Shown here in pieces: positions 49,349 to 58,030 of a stretch of DNA of 64,000 nucleotides. The position numbers and the translations under genes are program-made. The stretch's first letter is position 1; the number at the start of each line of letters is the position of its first letter. The notes beneath the pieces are model-generated. The model made no database searches. It was given only the letters and a program-made list of their open reading frames with translations, and had not been told where the DNA came from. Source of the DNA: Aureimonas sp. Leaf324 (GTDB lineage Bacteria; Pseudomonadota; Alphaproteobacteria; Rhizobiales; Rhizobiaceae); the NCBI RefSeq assembly GCF_001423245.1, contig NZ_LMOH01000001.1, positions 526,563-590,562 on the forward strand, given 5' to 3'.

Positions 49349-50100
49349 CGGCAACGAGCGTCACGCTTCCCAGGTCGTTTTCGCCCCGTCGAACCCATCG
49401 CCTGCAGCTGGCCGCTCGGCCAGCGCCCCCCGCCGGGAAGACGGGAGATCGAACGATCCAGAAATCCTCATGGAGGCGTTGAGGAGGCAGGCGGTATCGC
49501 GCTGTCGTCTCTGCAGACCGTCGTCGCTCGGGCGGTCGCGGACTTGGCTTGTTGGGTTAGCGTCGATCGTCCCAACGCCTGAGATCGCGTGGACGCTCGT
49601 CACGGACGCCGAAAAACGAGCATTCGCGCTTGGAACGCACCAGTCGGCTGCCAAGCCGGCCATGATCTCCCAGTTCGATTGAACAAGCGCCCGCCCGCCT
49701 CATCGCTACCCAGGCACCGCCCGTGGTTCAGGGAAACCGTGACGGCGTATGCCCACCCTGCCTCATCCGCTGGGGGCGGCCTTATCGAACAACTCCGAAA
49801 CTCAAGGACGCTCCCGCGCGACGATCGTATGGGATCTGACGGAGCCGGCCTTTCTGGTCGGACCTTTAGGCACAAGGCGCTGCTGGTCGCTCGACCGGGA
49901 ATGAGATCCGTTGCCCTAACGGCGCCCCAACGTTCGCTTCATGCCGTGACGGAAGGGTATCCCGATCATGAGCCCTGCCAAACCGAACAGATCACGTGAA
50001 CCTGCGATCGGAGGAGGGCGCGGGGCGTTCGGCCAGATTTGGCGAGCTCACAATTCGTTCACCATGGCACCTGCCACCCCTTGATCTTCGTCGAAGAATG
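49349..50100. other. Large non-coding gap between lolD and the SOS cassette
   Basis: About 750 bases with no gene I can support. Several short frames exist on both strands, but their translations are Arg/Ser-rich and unlike proteins, and none has a good ribosome-binding site. No rho-independent terminator, tRNA or repeat is evident. It is a large gap for so dense a chromosome; a decayed gene or an untranslated RNA is possible. Confidence 0.4.
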
Positions 50101-50134
50101 GAACAAAAAAGGAACGCAGGAACGAAAGGGGAAC
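50101..50134 (+). promoter_or_regulatory. Two tandem LexA (SOS) boxes, GAAC-N7-GAAC
   Basis: GAAC at 50101-50104 and 50112-50115 form one perfect box with spacer AAAAAAG; GAAC at 50120-50123 and 50131-50134 form a second with spacer GAAAGGG. The two boxes are offset by 19 bases. GAAC-N7-GAAC (equal to GTTC-N7-GTTC) is the LexA operator of alphaproteobacteria. The ribosome-binding site of the small membrane protein lies inside the second box, and its ATG is three bases after it, so bound LexA would block this gene tightly. Confidence 0.8.
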
Positions 50135-50137
50135 GAC

Positions 50138-50221
50138 ATGTTGATCCTGAAGGAACTCGCTTCGCTTACCGCTCTCTCGCTCTTCTTCGCGAGCTTCGCG
50201 CTGATCGTCCACATTCTCTGA
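50138..50221 (+). CDS. 27-residue SOS-controlled membrane peptide (SidA-like candidate)
   Basis: A 27-codon gene encoding MLILKELASLT followed by a hydrophobic stretch (about residues 11-27) that makes one transmembrane helix ending IVHIL. A strong ribosome-binding site AAAGGGG lies six to seven bases before the ATG. Two tandem perfect SOS boxes immediately upstream imply LexA repression. Caulobacter SidA is a 29-residue SOS-induced inner-membrane peptide that blocks division by contacting FtsW/FtsN; size, topology and control match, although I cannot show sequence homology for so short a peptide. It lies 115 bases upstream of dnaE. Far too short for ordinary gene callers, so probably not annotated elsewhere. 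Confidence 0.68.
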   Translation: MLILKELASLTALSLFFASFALIVHIL

Positions 50222-50336
50222 AAGTCGAAACGGCCAGATCGTTTCATACCGCTCGCATCCACACGAGCGGCTTCTTATCTGGGGATGAGCTCTCGGGGGC
50301 GGGCGCATCCTCAAATCGCAGGCTGGACTCCGCCCC

Positions 50337-53300
50337 ATGGATTGGAACACTGAGGAATCTTCTGACGCCGCGAGCAGCCCCGAGTCGTTCTATGACGACA
50401 TCGGCTACCTCCGGCCGGTCGGCGAAGCGTCCGAGGACGATACGCCGACGATCGAGGAGATCGCCGTGTCCGACCCCGCCAAGCCGATCGCGCAGCCGCG
50501 TTTCATCCACCTGCGGGTTCACAGTGCTTTTTCCCTTCTGGAAGGGGCGCTGCGGATCGACCAGATCGTCAAGTTCGCCAAGGGTGATGGTGCGCCGGCC
50601 ATCGGCATTGCCGATACCAACAATCTCTTTGGTGCCCTGGAATTCTCCGAGAAGGCGGCGAAGTCCGGTGTCCAGCCAATTATCGGCTGCCAGTTGGAAG
50701 TCGATTTCGGCGATGCTGAGATCAACCCGCGGGATCGCTCGGGATTCGGACCGGCAGCGCCGATCGCCTTCATCGCAGCCACCGAACAGGGCTACGAGAA
50801 TCTCGTCGAGATCGTCTCGCTGTCCTACCTCGCGCATGACGGCAACGTGCGGCCGCATGTGCCGGTCGCGTGGCTCGATGGTCGCACCGAGGGTCTGATC
50901 GTCCTCACCGGTGGCCCGTTGGGTCCGATCGGCACGGCGATCTCAGCCGGGCAGGGTGCACTGGCCCGGGCGCGGCTGGAGCGGCTGGCCGCTCTTTACG
51001 GCGATCGGCTCTACGTCGAGCTCCAACGTCATGGCGGTCGCGAACGCCGCACCGAGGCCGATACCGTCGCGCTGGCCTACGACCTCGGGTTGCCGCTGGT
51101 TGCGACGAACGAACCCTTCTTCTTCTGCGACGAAGACTTCGACGCGCACGACGCGCTGATCGCGGTGGCCAGCAACCGTCTCGTCAGCCACGAGGACCGG
51201 CGTCGCCTGACAAAGGATCACTGCCTGAAGAGCCAGGACAAGATGGCGGAGCTCTTCGCCGATCTGCCGGAGGCGCTGGACAACACGATCGAGATCGCTC
51301 GCCGCTGCGCCGTTCGCGTGCGCACGCGCAAGCCGATCCTGCCGCGATTTGCGGGCGCGGATGCGGATGCGGCCGAGGCGGAACTCGCGGAAGCGGCCGA
51401 GCTTCGCCGCCAAGCCGAGGCGGGGCTCGAAGCGCGGCTGGCGTTTCACGGGCCTGCGCCCGGCCAGACTGTCGAGATCTATCGTGAGCGGTTGGAGTTT
51501 GAGCTGTCCGTCATCGAGCGGATGAAGTTCCCCGGTTACTTCCTGATCGTCGCGGACTTCATCAAGTGGGCGAAGGCCAACGGCATTCCCGTCGGCCCGG
51601 GCCGCGGCTCGGGTGCGGGCTCGCTGGTCGCCTATTCATTGACCATCACCGACCTCGACCCGTTGCGCTTCGCCCTCCTGTTCGAGCGCTTCCTGAACCC
51701 GGACCGCGTGTCGATGCCCGACTTCGACATCGACTTCTGCCAGGACCGGCGCGAGGAGGTGATCCGCTACGTGCAGGAGAAGTACGGCCGCCAGCAGGTG
51801 GCCCAGATCATCACGTTCGGTTCGATGCAGGCGCGCGCCGTGTTGCGTGATGTCGGCCGCGTCCTGGAAATGAGCTACGGACATGTCGACAAGCTCTGCA
51901 AGCTCGTCCCGCAGAACCCGGCCAACCCGGTGACGCTGGCGCAGGCGCTGGAGGACGAGCCGCGGCTGCAGGAAGCCCGCAAGGCCGAGGAGGTCGTCGA
52001 TCGCCTGCTGACGATCTCGCTCAAGCTGGAAGGGCTCTATCGCCACGCCTCGACCCACGCCGCCGGCATCGTGATCGGCGACCGGCCGCTGTCGAGGCTG
52101 GTGCCGATGTATCGCGATCCGCGATCCGACATGCCGGTCACCCAGTTCAACATGAAGTGGGTCGAGCAGGCGGGGCTCGTGAAGTTCGACTTCCTCGGCC
52201 TCAAGACGCTGACGACGCTGAAGACTGCCGTCGACCTCATCGCGCGCCGCGGTGTCACGATCGATCTCGGCGCCCTGCCGCTCAACGATGTGCCGACCTA
52301 CCAGCTCCTCACCCGCGGCGAGACGGTGGGCGTGTTCCAGGTGGAATCGATCGGGATGCGCAAGGCGCTGATCGGCATGCGCCCCGACTGCTTCGAGGAC
52401 ATCATCGCGCTCGTGGCGCTGTATCGTCCCGGACCGATGGAGAACATCCCCGTCTACAACGCGCGCAAGCACGGTGAGGAAGAGGTCGAGATCATCCACG
52501 AGAAGATCGAGCCCATCCTGCGCGAGACGCAAGGGGTCATCGTCTATCAGGAACAGGTGATGCAGATCGCCCAGGTCCTGTCGGGCTACACGCTCGGCGA
52601 AGCCGATCTCCTGCGCCGCGCGATGGGCAAGAAGATCCGCGCCGAGATGGACGTCCAGCGCGTGCGCTTCGTCGAGGGCTGCGAGCGGGGCGGCATCAAG
52701 AAGGCGCAGGCCAACACGATCTTCGACCTTCTCGCCAAGTTCGCGGACTACGGCTTCAACAAGAGCCACGCGGCCGCCTACGCGCTGGTCTCGTACCAGA
52801 CCGCCTATCTCAAGGCGAACCATCCGGTGGAGTTCCTGGCGGGCTCCATGACGCTCGATATGGGCAACACCGACAAGCTTAACGACTTCCGCCTCGACGC
52901 CAAGCGGCTGGGGATAGAGGTCGTGCCGCCTTCGGTCCAGACGTCGTTCAAGGCCTTCGAGGTGGAGGATGGGAAGATCATCTATGCGCTCGCCGCCATC
53001 AAGGGCGTTGGTGAACAGGCCGTGGAGCACATCGTCGAGTGCCGCGGCGAGGGTGGACGGTTCGCGAGCCTGGAGGACTTCTGCGCCCGGATCGACCCGA
53101 AGATCGTCAACAAGCGCACGCTGGAGCACCTGATCTGCGCCGGAGCGCTGGACTGTTTCGGCCACGACCGCGCGAAGTTGTGTGGCAATCTCGATCGTCT
53201 GGCCGGATATGCGGCCATGGCGCAGTCGGGACGCACGTCCGGCCAGCACGACATGTTCGGCGGCGCGAATTCCGGTCCCGAGCCGCTGCGGCTCGCCGAG

Positions 53301-53936
53301 GTTCAGGGCTGGACCAGCGCCGAGCGGCTGCTCAAGGAATTTCAGGCGATCGGCTTCTACCTCTCGGCCCATCCGTTGGACGAGTACAAGGCGGCCCTGA
53401 AGCGGTTGAAGGTGCAGTCCTATGCCGAAGTGGTCGCCGGCGTGCGCCGGGGACAGACCGCCGGCCGGCTCGCCGGCACGGTGACGTCGCGCCAGGAGCG
53501 CAAGACCAAGTCGGGGGGCAAGATCGGCATCGTGCAATTGTCGGACGCCTCGGGCCAGTACGAGGTGGTCCTCTTCACCGAAACATTGATCAACTTCCGC
53601 GACATGCTGGAGCCGGGCGCCTCGGTCATCGTCACCGTGTCGGCCGAGGACCGACCCGAGGGCATCTCGCTGCGAGCGTCGGGCGTCCAGTCGTTGGAAA
53701 GCGAGGCGGAGAAGATGCAGAAGGCGCTTCGCATCGTTCTGCGGGATGCAAAGCCTCTCCAGTTGGTGCGCAGCCAGCTCCGCTCCGGCGGCGACAGCGA
53801 GGTGTCGCTGATCCTTCTTCGGAACGACGGGGAGCGCGAGGTCGAGATCGACCTGCCGGGTCGATTTCGCGTCTCGCCGCAGATCGCCAGCGCGATCAAG
53901 GCGGCGCCGGGTGTCGTCGACGTCGAACTCATCTGA
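50337..53936 (+). CDS. dnaE: DNA polymerase III subunit alpha (replicative DnaE1)
   Basis: A 1199-residue catalytic subunit of the replicative polymerase. In order: an acidic N-terminal leader (about 1-58), a PHP domain starting FIHLRVHSAFSLLEGA, the palm with catalytic aspartates in MPDFDIDFC (Asp462, Asp464), fingers, a helix-hairpin-helix region, and a C-terminal OB domain (about 1000-1090; GRLAGTVTSRQERKTKSGGKIG). The length and full OB domain, and the lack of imuA/imuB neighbours, mark it as DnaE1 rather than the error-prone DnaE2. It may be partly transcribed from the SOS promoter upstream. It is convergent with a HAD-like gene eight bases away. Confidence 0.95.
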   Translation: MDWNTEESSDAASSPESFYDDIGYLRPVGEASEDDTPTIEEIAVSDPAKPIAQPRFIHLRVHSAFSLLEGALRIDQIVKFAKGDGAPAIGIADTNNLFGALEFSEKAAKSGVQPIIGCQLEVDFGDAEINPRDRSGFGPAAPIAFIAATEQGYENLVEIVSLSYLAHDGNVRPHVPVAWLDGRTEGLIVLTGGPLGPIGTAISAGQGALARARLERLAALYGDRLYVELQRHGGRERRTEADTVALAYDLGLPLVATNEPFFFCDEDFDAHDALIAVASNRLVSHEDRRRLTKDHCLKSQDKMAELFADLPEALDNTIEIARRCAVRVRTRKPILPRFAGADADAAEAELAEAAELRRQAEAGLEARLAFHGPAPGQTVEIYRERLEFELSVIERMKFPGYFLIVADFIKWAKANGIPVGPGRGSGAGSLVAYSLTITDLDPLRFALLFERFLNPDRVSMPDFDIDFCQDRREEVIRYVQEKYGRQQVAQIITFGSMQARAVLRDVGRVLEMSYGHVDKLCKLVPQNPANPVTLAQALEDEPRLQEARKAEEVVDRLLTISLKLEGLYRHASTHAAGIVIGDRPLSRLVPMYRDPRSDMPVTQFNMKWVEQAGLVKFDFLGLKTLTTLKTAVDLIARRGVTIDLGALPLNDVPTYQLLTRGETVGVFQVESIGMRKALIGMRPDCFEDIIALVALYRPGPMENIPVYNARKHGEEEVEIIHEKIEPILRETQGVIVYQEQVMQIAQVLSGYTLGEADLLRRAMGKKIRAEMDVQRVRFVEGCERGGIKKAQANTIFDLLAKFADYGFNKSHAAAYALVSYQTAYLKANHPVEFLAGSMTLDMGNTDKLNDFRLDAKRLGIEVVPPSVQTSFKAFEVEDGKIIYALAAIKGVGEQAVEHIVECRGEGGRFASLEDFCARIDPKIVNKRTLEHLICAGALDCFGHDRAKLCGNLDRLAGYAAMAQSGRTSGQHDMFGGANSGPEPLRLAEVQGWTSAERLLKEFQAIGFYLSAHPLDEYKAALKRLKVQSYAEVVAGVRRGQTAGRLAGTVTSRQERKTKSGGKIGIVQLSDASGQYEVVLFTETLINFRDMLEPGASVIVTVSAEDRPEGISLRASGVQSLESEAEKMQKALRIVLRDAKPLQLVRSQLRSGGDSEVSLILLRNDGEREVEIDLPGRFRVSPQIASAIKAAPGVVDVELI

Positions 53937-53944
53937 TCGGGGGC

Positions 53945-54604
53945 TCAGCCTTCCGTCGCGATCCGATGGAGCGCGGCTTCCGCCTCGAGCCAGTTCGCGG
54001 CTCGGATCGTACCGGCCGGCATGGGCGGGAGATGCGGACGGAAGTCCGGGTTCGCCATCAAATGAACCAGGTGGACGTCGGGAACGCTCCGGCGGACGCC
54101 TTCGAGATTGGGTGGCAGGTCGTCGACGAAAGCGATGGGCCCGCGCCAGCGCTGCGCCAGTTCGGCGACGACCCCGCCTTTGGAGCGCTCGGTCGCGATC
54201 ATCGGCCAGTGGAGGCTGGCCGTATCCAGCAGTTCGCGGCGCTGATCGTAGAAGGCCGGCGTCATGGCGGTCAGGAAGACGATGTCGGCGATCGCGGACA
54301 ATCGCGAGAGTGCGGCCCCGACGCCCTCGACCGGTTGCTGACGTCCGGTCTGCTCGACGTAGAGCCGCTCGGTCACACCGTCCAGTTCATGGCCGGTCAG
54401 AGCGGTGCCGGTCGAGATGGATCGGACGTTGCCCGTCAGCTTGAAGCTGTCGAAGTGAAGTTTGGCGCCGTACTCCGAAAGGAGTTCGCAGAACGGCGCG
54501 ATGAAATGCAGCACCACCTCATCGATGTCGAGCACGAGGAGGGCTTCGTGCCGCTTGGGCAGATCGGCGACCTGCGGGCCGCGCGTCGCACTGGCTGCGG
54601 TCAC
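53945..54604 (-). CDS. HAD-like hypothetical protein
   Basis: A 219-residue soluble protein. The segment LLVLDIDEVVLHF with Asp26 and Asp28 is a HAD-superfamily motif I (DxD), IVFLTAMTP is a plausible motif II and AFVDDLPPNLEGV a plausible motif IV. It could be a phosphatase, but substrate and role are unknown. Its start overlaps the stop of the DUF3572 gene by four bases (ATGA), so the two are expressed together, divergently from divK. Similar proteins are, as far as I recall, found near divK in other Rhizobiales. Confidence 0.65.
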   Translation of the reverse strand: MTAASATRGPQVADLPKRHEALLVLDIDEVVLHFIAPFCELLSEYGAKLHFDSFKLTGNVRSISTGTALTGHELDGVTERLYVEQTGRQQPVEGVGAALSRLSAIADIVFLTAMTPAFYDQRRELLDTASLHWPMIATERSKGGVVAELAQRWRGPIAFVDDLPPNLEGVRRSVPDVHLVHLMANPDFRPHLPPMPAGTIRAANWLEAEAALHRIATEG

Positions 54605-54888
54605 GAAAACGACTCGGCATAGGTGTCGCCGAGCGAGCGGCGAGCGGCCACCACGTCCTGCGGCCGGATGCCGGCATGAGCCGCGAAATCGTTGAGCGTC
54701 GATTCGTCCGCGATCACGAAGTCGAGGACGCCCGCGAGGAAGGCCGGCTCGGTGGCGGCCTCGCGCAGGTTCTCGAGCTCCAGTCCCGTCAACCGCAGAA
54801 AGCGATTGAACAGGACGGTATCCGAGGCAACGAAGGACAGGGCTTCGATCGCCAAGGTCGACGCATGATCTTCGTTCGCGCGTTCCAT
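54601..54888 (-). CDS. DUF3572 family protein
   Basis: A 95-residue, all-helical soluble protein of the DUF3572 family ([48 protein letters not shown]). The family is found in alphaproteobacteria and is usually encoded next to divK; no function is known. Coupled to the HAD-like gene by a four-base overlap. A TTAACCAT motif lies 14 bases upstream of its start. Confidence 0.88.
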   Translation of the reverse strand: MERANEDHASTLAIEALSFVASDTVLFNRFLRLTGLELENLREAATEPAFLAGVLDFVIADESTLNDFAAHAGIRPQDVVAARRSLGDTYAESFS

Positions 54889-54901
54889 GTCTCAGCCTTT
54901 C

Positions 54902-54909
54902 TTAACCAT
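54902..54909. promoter_or_regulatory. TTAACCAT, possible CtrA-type motif between DUF3572 and divK
   Basis: The 8-mer TTAACCAT is a described variant of CtrA-bound sites in Caulobacter. It lies in the divergent promoter region of DUF3572 and divK. The canonical TTAA-N7-TTAA form is not present here. CtrA control of divK is plausible from the biology of the DivK-CtrA circuit but unproven from this motif alone. Confidence 0.35.
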
Positions 54910-55027
54910 GACGATGCCTCGCACGATGGACGAACGCATATCTACCTTTGTTAAATCAAATTGCGGGTACTTTTGCGAACCGACACAGGAACGGATGCTG
55001 CCCGATTCCGCCACGAAGGTTGCGTCA

Positions 55028-55399
55028 ATGACCAAGACCGTCATGATCGTCGAGGATAACGAGCTGAACATGAAGCTCTTCCGCGACCTCATCGAGGCCC
55101 ATGGCTACCGCACCGTTCAGACGCGCAGCGGCCTGACGGCGATGGATCTCGCCCGCGAGAGCCAGCCGGACCTGATCCTTATGGATATTCAGCTGCCGGA
55201 AATTTCCGGCCTCGAGGTGACGAAGCTCTTGAAGGCCGATCCGGACCTGCGGCGGATTCCGGTGATCGCCGTCACCGCGTTCGCGATGAAGGGCGACGAA
55301 GAGCGTATCCGACAGGGCGGGTGCGAGGCCTACATCTCGAAGCCGATCGCCGTCACCAAGTTCATCGAGACGATCAAGTCCTTCCTTGGCGACGCCTGA
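55028..55399 (+). CDS. divK: Cell-cycle response regulator DivK
   Basis: A 123-residue single-domain response regulator. The acidic pocket is Glu9-Asp10, the phosphoacceptor Asp53 ([11 protein letters not shown]), switch Thr83 (AVTAFAM) and Lys105 (YISKPIAV). DivK is phosphorylated by PleC/DivJ-type kinases and, through DivL and CckA, lowers CtrA activity to set polarity and the timing of division. The ATG at 55028 gives the usual [17 protein letters not shown]-terminus; the open frame continues upstream without homology. In many relatives pleD follows in the same operon; here no pleD follows. Confidence 0.93.
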   Translation: MTKTVMIVEDNELNMKLFRDLIEAHGYRTVQTRSGLTAMDLARESQPDLILMDIQLPEISGLEVTKLLKADPDLRRIPVIAVTAFAMKGDEERIRQGGCEAYISKPIAVTKFIETIKSFLGDA

Positions 55400-55732
55400 T
55401 TCGCCGCGGGCAGCAGCGCGCCGAGTCGCGGGCGATCGCCGCAGGGTTAACCATTCATGAAATCTTCGTGGATGGGATCTGTCCACCGGATTGATTCCCA
55501 CGCGATTCTCGGCAACTCTCGAAGCGTGGGAAAAAGGGCGCAGGCAAGCCGCTCCCTTCGAGTTTCCCCATGGAATGCTCAGGTCCGCCGCATCTCCTGG
55601 GTCCCGTGGGGCGGTCGGCCGGCATCTGGTCTCAAGCGGTTTCCTCGTACCGTGATCGGATCGCCGGCCGGCCACTTTCCCGGTTCTCGCCTCATCCTGT
55701 CCGAATGGCTCGTAGCATCGCCACCAACGCAA
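55400..55732. other. Non-coding region after divK
   Basis: About 330 bases between divK and the convergent rpmG terminator, without a supported gene. It holds a second TTAACCAT at 55447-55454 and two GATTC (GANTC, CcrM methylation) sites near 55493 and 55503. In relatives pleD often occupies this position. Confidence 0.4.
55447..55454. promoter_or_regulatory. Second TTAACCAT, possible CtrA-type motif
   Basis: An exact TTAACCAT 48 bases after the divK stop codon, with no plus-strand gene behind it. It could control an untranslated transcript or be a remnant of a pleD promoter. Low confidence because an 8-mer can occur by chance. Confidence 0.25.
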
Positions 55733-55756
55733 AACGCCGCCCCGAAGGGCGGCGTT
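55733..55756 (-). terminator. Rho-independent terminator of rpmG
   Basis: A perfect 10-bp inverted repeat AACGCCGCCC / GGGCGGCGTT with a four-base loop, followed on the minus strand by TT (TTTT in total). It starts 32 bases after the rpmG stop codon. Confidence 0.88.
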
Positions 55757-55787
55757 GCATGTCGTCGAAGCGGAAGCCGACGTCGGC

Positions 55788-55955
55788 TTACTTGATCTTC
55801 GTCTCGCGGAACTCGACGTGCTTGCGCACGACCGGGTCGTACTTCGTCTTGGTGAGCTTGTCGGTCATCGTACGGCTGTTCTTCGAGGTCACATAGAAGA
55901 AGCCGGTGTCCGCCGTGCTCAGCAGCTTGATCTTGATGGTTGTTGCCTTGGCCAT
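55788..55955 (-). CDS. rpmG: 50S ribosomal protein L33
   Basis: A 55-residue ribosomal protein L33, starting [20 protein letters not shown] and ending with [10 protein letters not shown]. The large-subunit protein sits near the E site. It is of the cysteine-free (zinc-independent) form, as usual in alphaproteobacteria. It is monocistronic on the minus strand with its own terminator. Confidence 0.97.
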   Translation of the reverse strand: MAKATTIKIKLLSTADTGFFYVTSKNSRTMTDKLTKTKYDPVVRKHVEFRETKIK

Positions 55956-56147
55956 GGTCTTCGGTCCGTCCGTCTATCAATTGTCGTTTCCTGCGCCGCG
56001 CGATGCGACGGGTGAGCGTCGCAAGAGGCATGCAGGACAGGGTTCGAGAAGATTCGAGTACCGGACCGGGCTTCGGGCTCGATGCTCGACGGGGCGAACG
56101 AGCCGCCTCGACTATCGCGCCGGACACTACGCATGGCAGCGCTCAAG

Positions 56148-57335
56148 TCAAGAGGGACGCCGCAGCAAGCGCGTACCGATCGCCACGAAATAGGCGCAAA
56201 AGAACATGGCGAGCGCGTACGCGAAGCCGCTGGGACCGAACAGATCCATCGAGGTGCCGAGCGTCTGCGGACCGACGAGCATGCCGAGCGAGTAGCAGAA
56301 GATAAAGGCCGCATTGGCAGCGGCGAGATCGGCGCCGCCAAGGCGCGAGCCGAGATGCGCGAGACCGACGGTGTAGAGACCGGCGACCACACCGCCCCAC
56401 AGGAAGAGGATCAACGCCAGAAGCATCCAGTTCGCCTGCAGCACGGGCATGATCAGAGCGCCGGCAAGCCCGATGGCGGCGAAGGCGAGGAGGAGGTGCC
56501 TGCGATCCCGGACCCGATCGCTGAGAAGGCCGAGCGGGATCTGCAGGGCGACGCTGCCAAGGCCGATGGCGGACAGGAGGCGCGCGGCGCCGCCTTCGCT
56601 GAATCCGATCGACAACCCGTAGAGCGGAAACAGGGCGAACCCGCCCGACTCGACCGCGCCGAAGACGAACACGGCGCAGGTGGCGCTCGGCACGGCCCAG
56701 AGATAGCGGTGGAACGGCGCCGTCGGCGTCTCGTCCAGAACGGGCGTGCTGCGCGAGGCGAACAGAAGCGGGACGGCGGCCGAGAGAATCATGGCGGCGC
56801 CGAGCCCGAACGGCAGAAAGCCCTGACTGCCGACGAGCGAGAACACGAAGGGCCCCAACGCGAAGCCGAGTGCGAGCACGGTCGCGTAGATGCCGAGAAT
56901 CAGCCCGCGGCGGGATGCCGGCGAGACGGCGCTGATCCAGAACTCGGACAGGATGAACATGACCGTGACGGCGAAATGGAAGACCAGGCGCAGCGGAAAC
57001 CACGTCCAGAACGGCTGGAAGACGTAGAAGCCGATCGCCGAGGCCGCCGCCGCTGCGATGGCGAGGAACAGCGTGGCGCGGATGCCAAATCGTGCCGTGA
57101 GGTAGGGTGAGGCGGGGGCGGCCAGAAGCGAGGCGAGACCGGCGACCGCCGTATTAAGCCCGATTAGGGTGGAGGAGATGCCTCGGGCTTTGAGAACCAC
57201 GCTGAGAAGCGGGAGCCCGAGTCCCAGCGCCAGACCGACAGCGCCGATCGAGGCGATCGCCGCGACCACACCCGACCATACGACGCGGTCGCTGATCGGG
57301 GCAGGACAGCCGGAAACCTGTGCGTCTGCGGTCAT
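56148..57335 (-). CDS. Major facilitator superfamily transporter
   Basis: A 395-residue inner-membrane protein with 12 predicted helices in two sets of six. It has MFS-type loop motifs (TARFGIRATLF after helix 2 and LLSDRVRDRRHLLL in the second half). Substrate unknown; the sequence resembles small-molecule or sugar efflux members. Its ATG at 57335 overlaps the NUDIX stop by four bases (ATGA), making it the last gene of the dprA-topA-rnr-DUF983-NUDIX-MFS run. Confidence 0.85.
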   Translation of the reverse strand: MTADAQVSGCPAPISDRVVWSGVVAAIASIGAVGLALGLGLPLLSVVLKARGISSTLIGLNTAVAGLASLLAAPASPYLTARFGIRATLFLAIAAAAASAIGFYVFQPFWTWFPLRLVFHFAVTVMFILSEFWISAVSPASRRGLILGIYATVLALGFALGPFVFSLVGSQGFLPFGLGAAMILSAAVPLLFASRSTPVLDETPTAPFHRYLWAVPSATCAVFVFGAVESGGFALFPLYGLSIGFSEGGAARLLSAIGLGSVALQIPLGLLSDRVRDRRHLLLAFAAIGLAGALIMPVLQANWMLLALILFLWGGVVAGLYTVGLAHLGSRLGGADLAAANAAFIFCYSLGMLVGPQTLGTSMDLFGPSGFAYALAMFFCAYFVAIGTRLLRRPS

Positions 57336-58030
57336 AGATACTCGACGGTATGCACACCCCAACGCCGCCGGAAGAAAGGGATCGGAGCCGAAGGATCGTC
57401 CTGCGTGCCGGCCTCGAGCCGCCGGAACGCGGCATCGAGAACCCGTGCCGTGATCTCGGCGACGCGGTAGCTCTTGAGCTGTTCCGATCCCACCCATATG
57501 ACGGTGTCGAATTCGTCGGTCGGCGGTACAGACGGCAATCGTCGGTCGAGGAGACGGTCCGCTGAGGCAAGGAAGAAGCGGGCGTCGAAGCGGCGGGGCA
57601 GGCCGGGCGGTGTGATCGCCCGCGCCAGCGGCACCAAGGCGCGGGGCGACGGAACGACGCCGGCCGTCGCGAAGGGCTCCCATCCGGGCGGGACGGCAGG
57701 GGGTTGGCCCGGCTCGGCGACGAGAAGACCTGTCTCCTCCTGCGTCTCGCGGATCGCGGTGAGCGCTAGAGCAGTGGCGTGGCGCGGTGTCCCTAGCCTG
57801 GGGCTGCCGGCCATCATCCGATCGGCCACCGCGGCATCGAGCGTCAAGTGTCGGGCCAGAGCGAGATCGGAAGCCTCCAGCCGGCCGCCGGGAAACACGA
57901 GATGGCCCGGCATGAAGAGGTGGCCGGCGGCGCGCACCCCCATCAGGAAGCGGGTCTCGCCGTCGGTCCGGTCGTAGATGAGGAGCGAGGCGGCGTCCTT
58001 CGGCCGGATGCGCCTCACGGTCTCGCTCAA
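57332..58030 (-). CDS. NUDIX hydrolase (CoA-diphosphatase/NUDT19-like)
   Basis: A 232-residue NUDIX protein. The Nudix box is partly visible as AIRETQEETGLLV (RExxEExG), preceded by VFPGGRLEASD. A long insertion separates the first glycine from the RE-x2-EE part, as in NUDT19-like and CoA-diphosphatase-like members. It should hydrolyse a nucleoside diphosphate linked to another moiety; substrate unknown. The start is uncertain: a TTG at 58030 overlaps the DUF983 stop (TTGA), and a GTG at 58018 is four codons inside. No ATG gives a sensible N-terminus. Confidence 0.8.
   Translation of the reverse strand: MSETVRRIRPKDAASLLIYDRTDGETRFLMGVRAAGHLFMPGHLVFPGGRLEASDLALARHLTLDAAVADRMMAGSPRLGTPRHATALALTAIRETQEETGLLVAEPGQPPAVPPGWEPFATAGVVPSPRALVPLARAITPPGLPRRFDARFFLASADRLLDRRLPSVPPTDEFDTVIWVGSEQLKSYRVAEITARVLDAAFRRLEAGTQDDPSAPIPFFRRRWGVHTVEYL

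Noticed and set aside
49984-50001. Further GAAC pair near 49984
   Set aside because: The two GAAC are nine bases apart instead of seven, so it does not fit the SOS box.
50039-50137. Longer start for the 27-residue membrane peptide (open frame from 50039)
   Set aside because: The upstream extension would run through both SOS boxes and has no ribosome-binding site, whereas the ATG at 50138 has a strong one.
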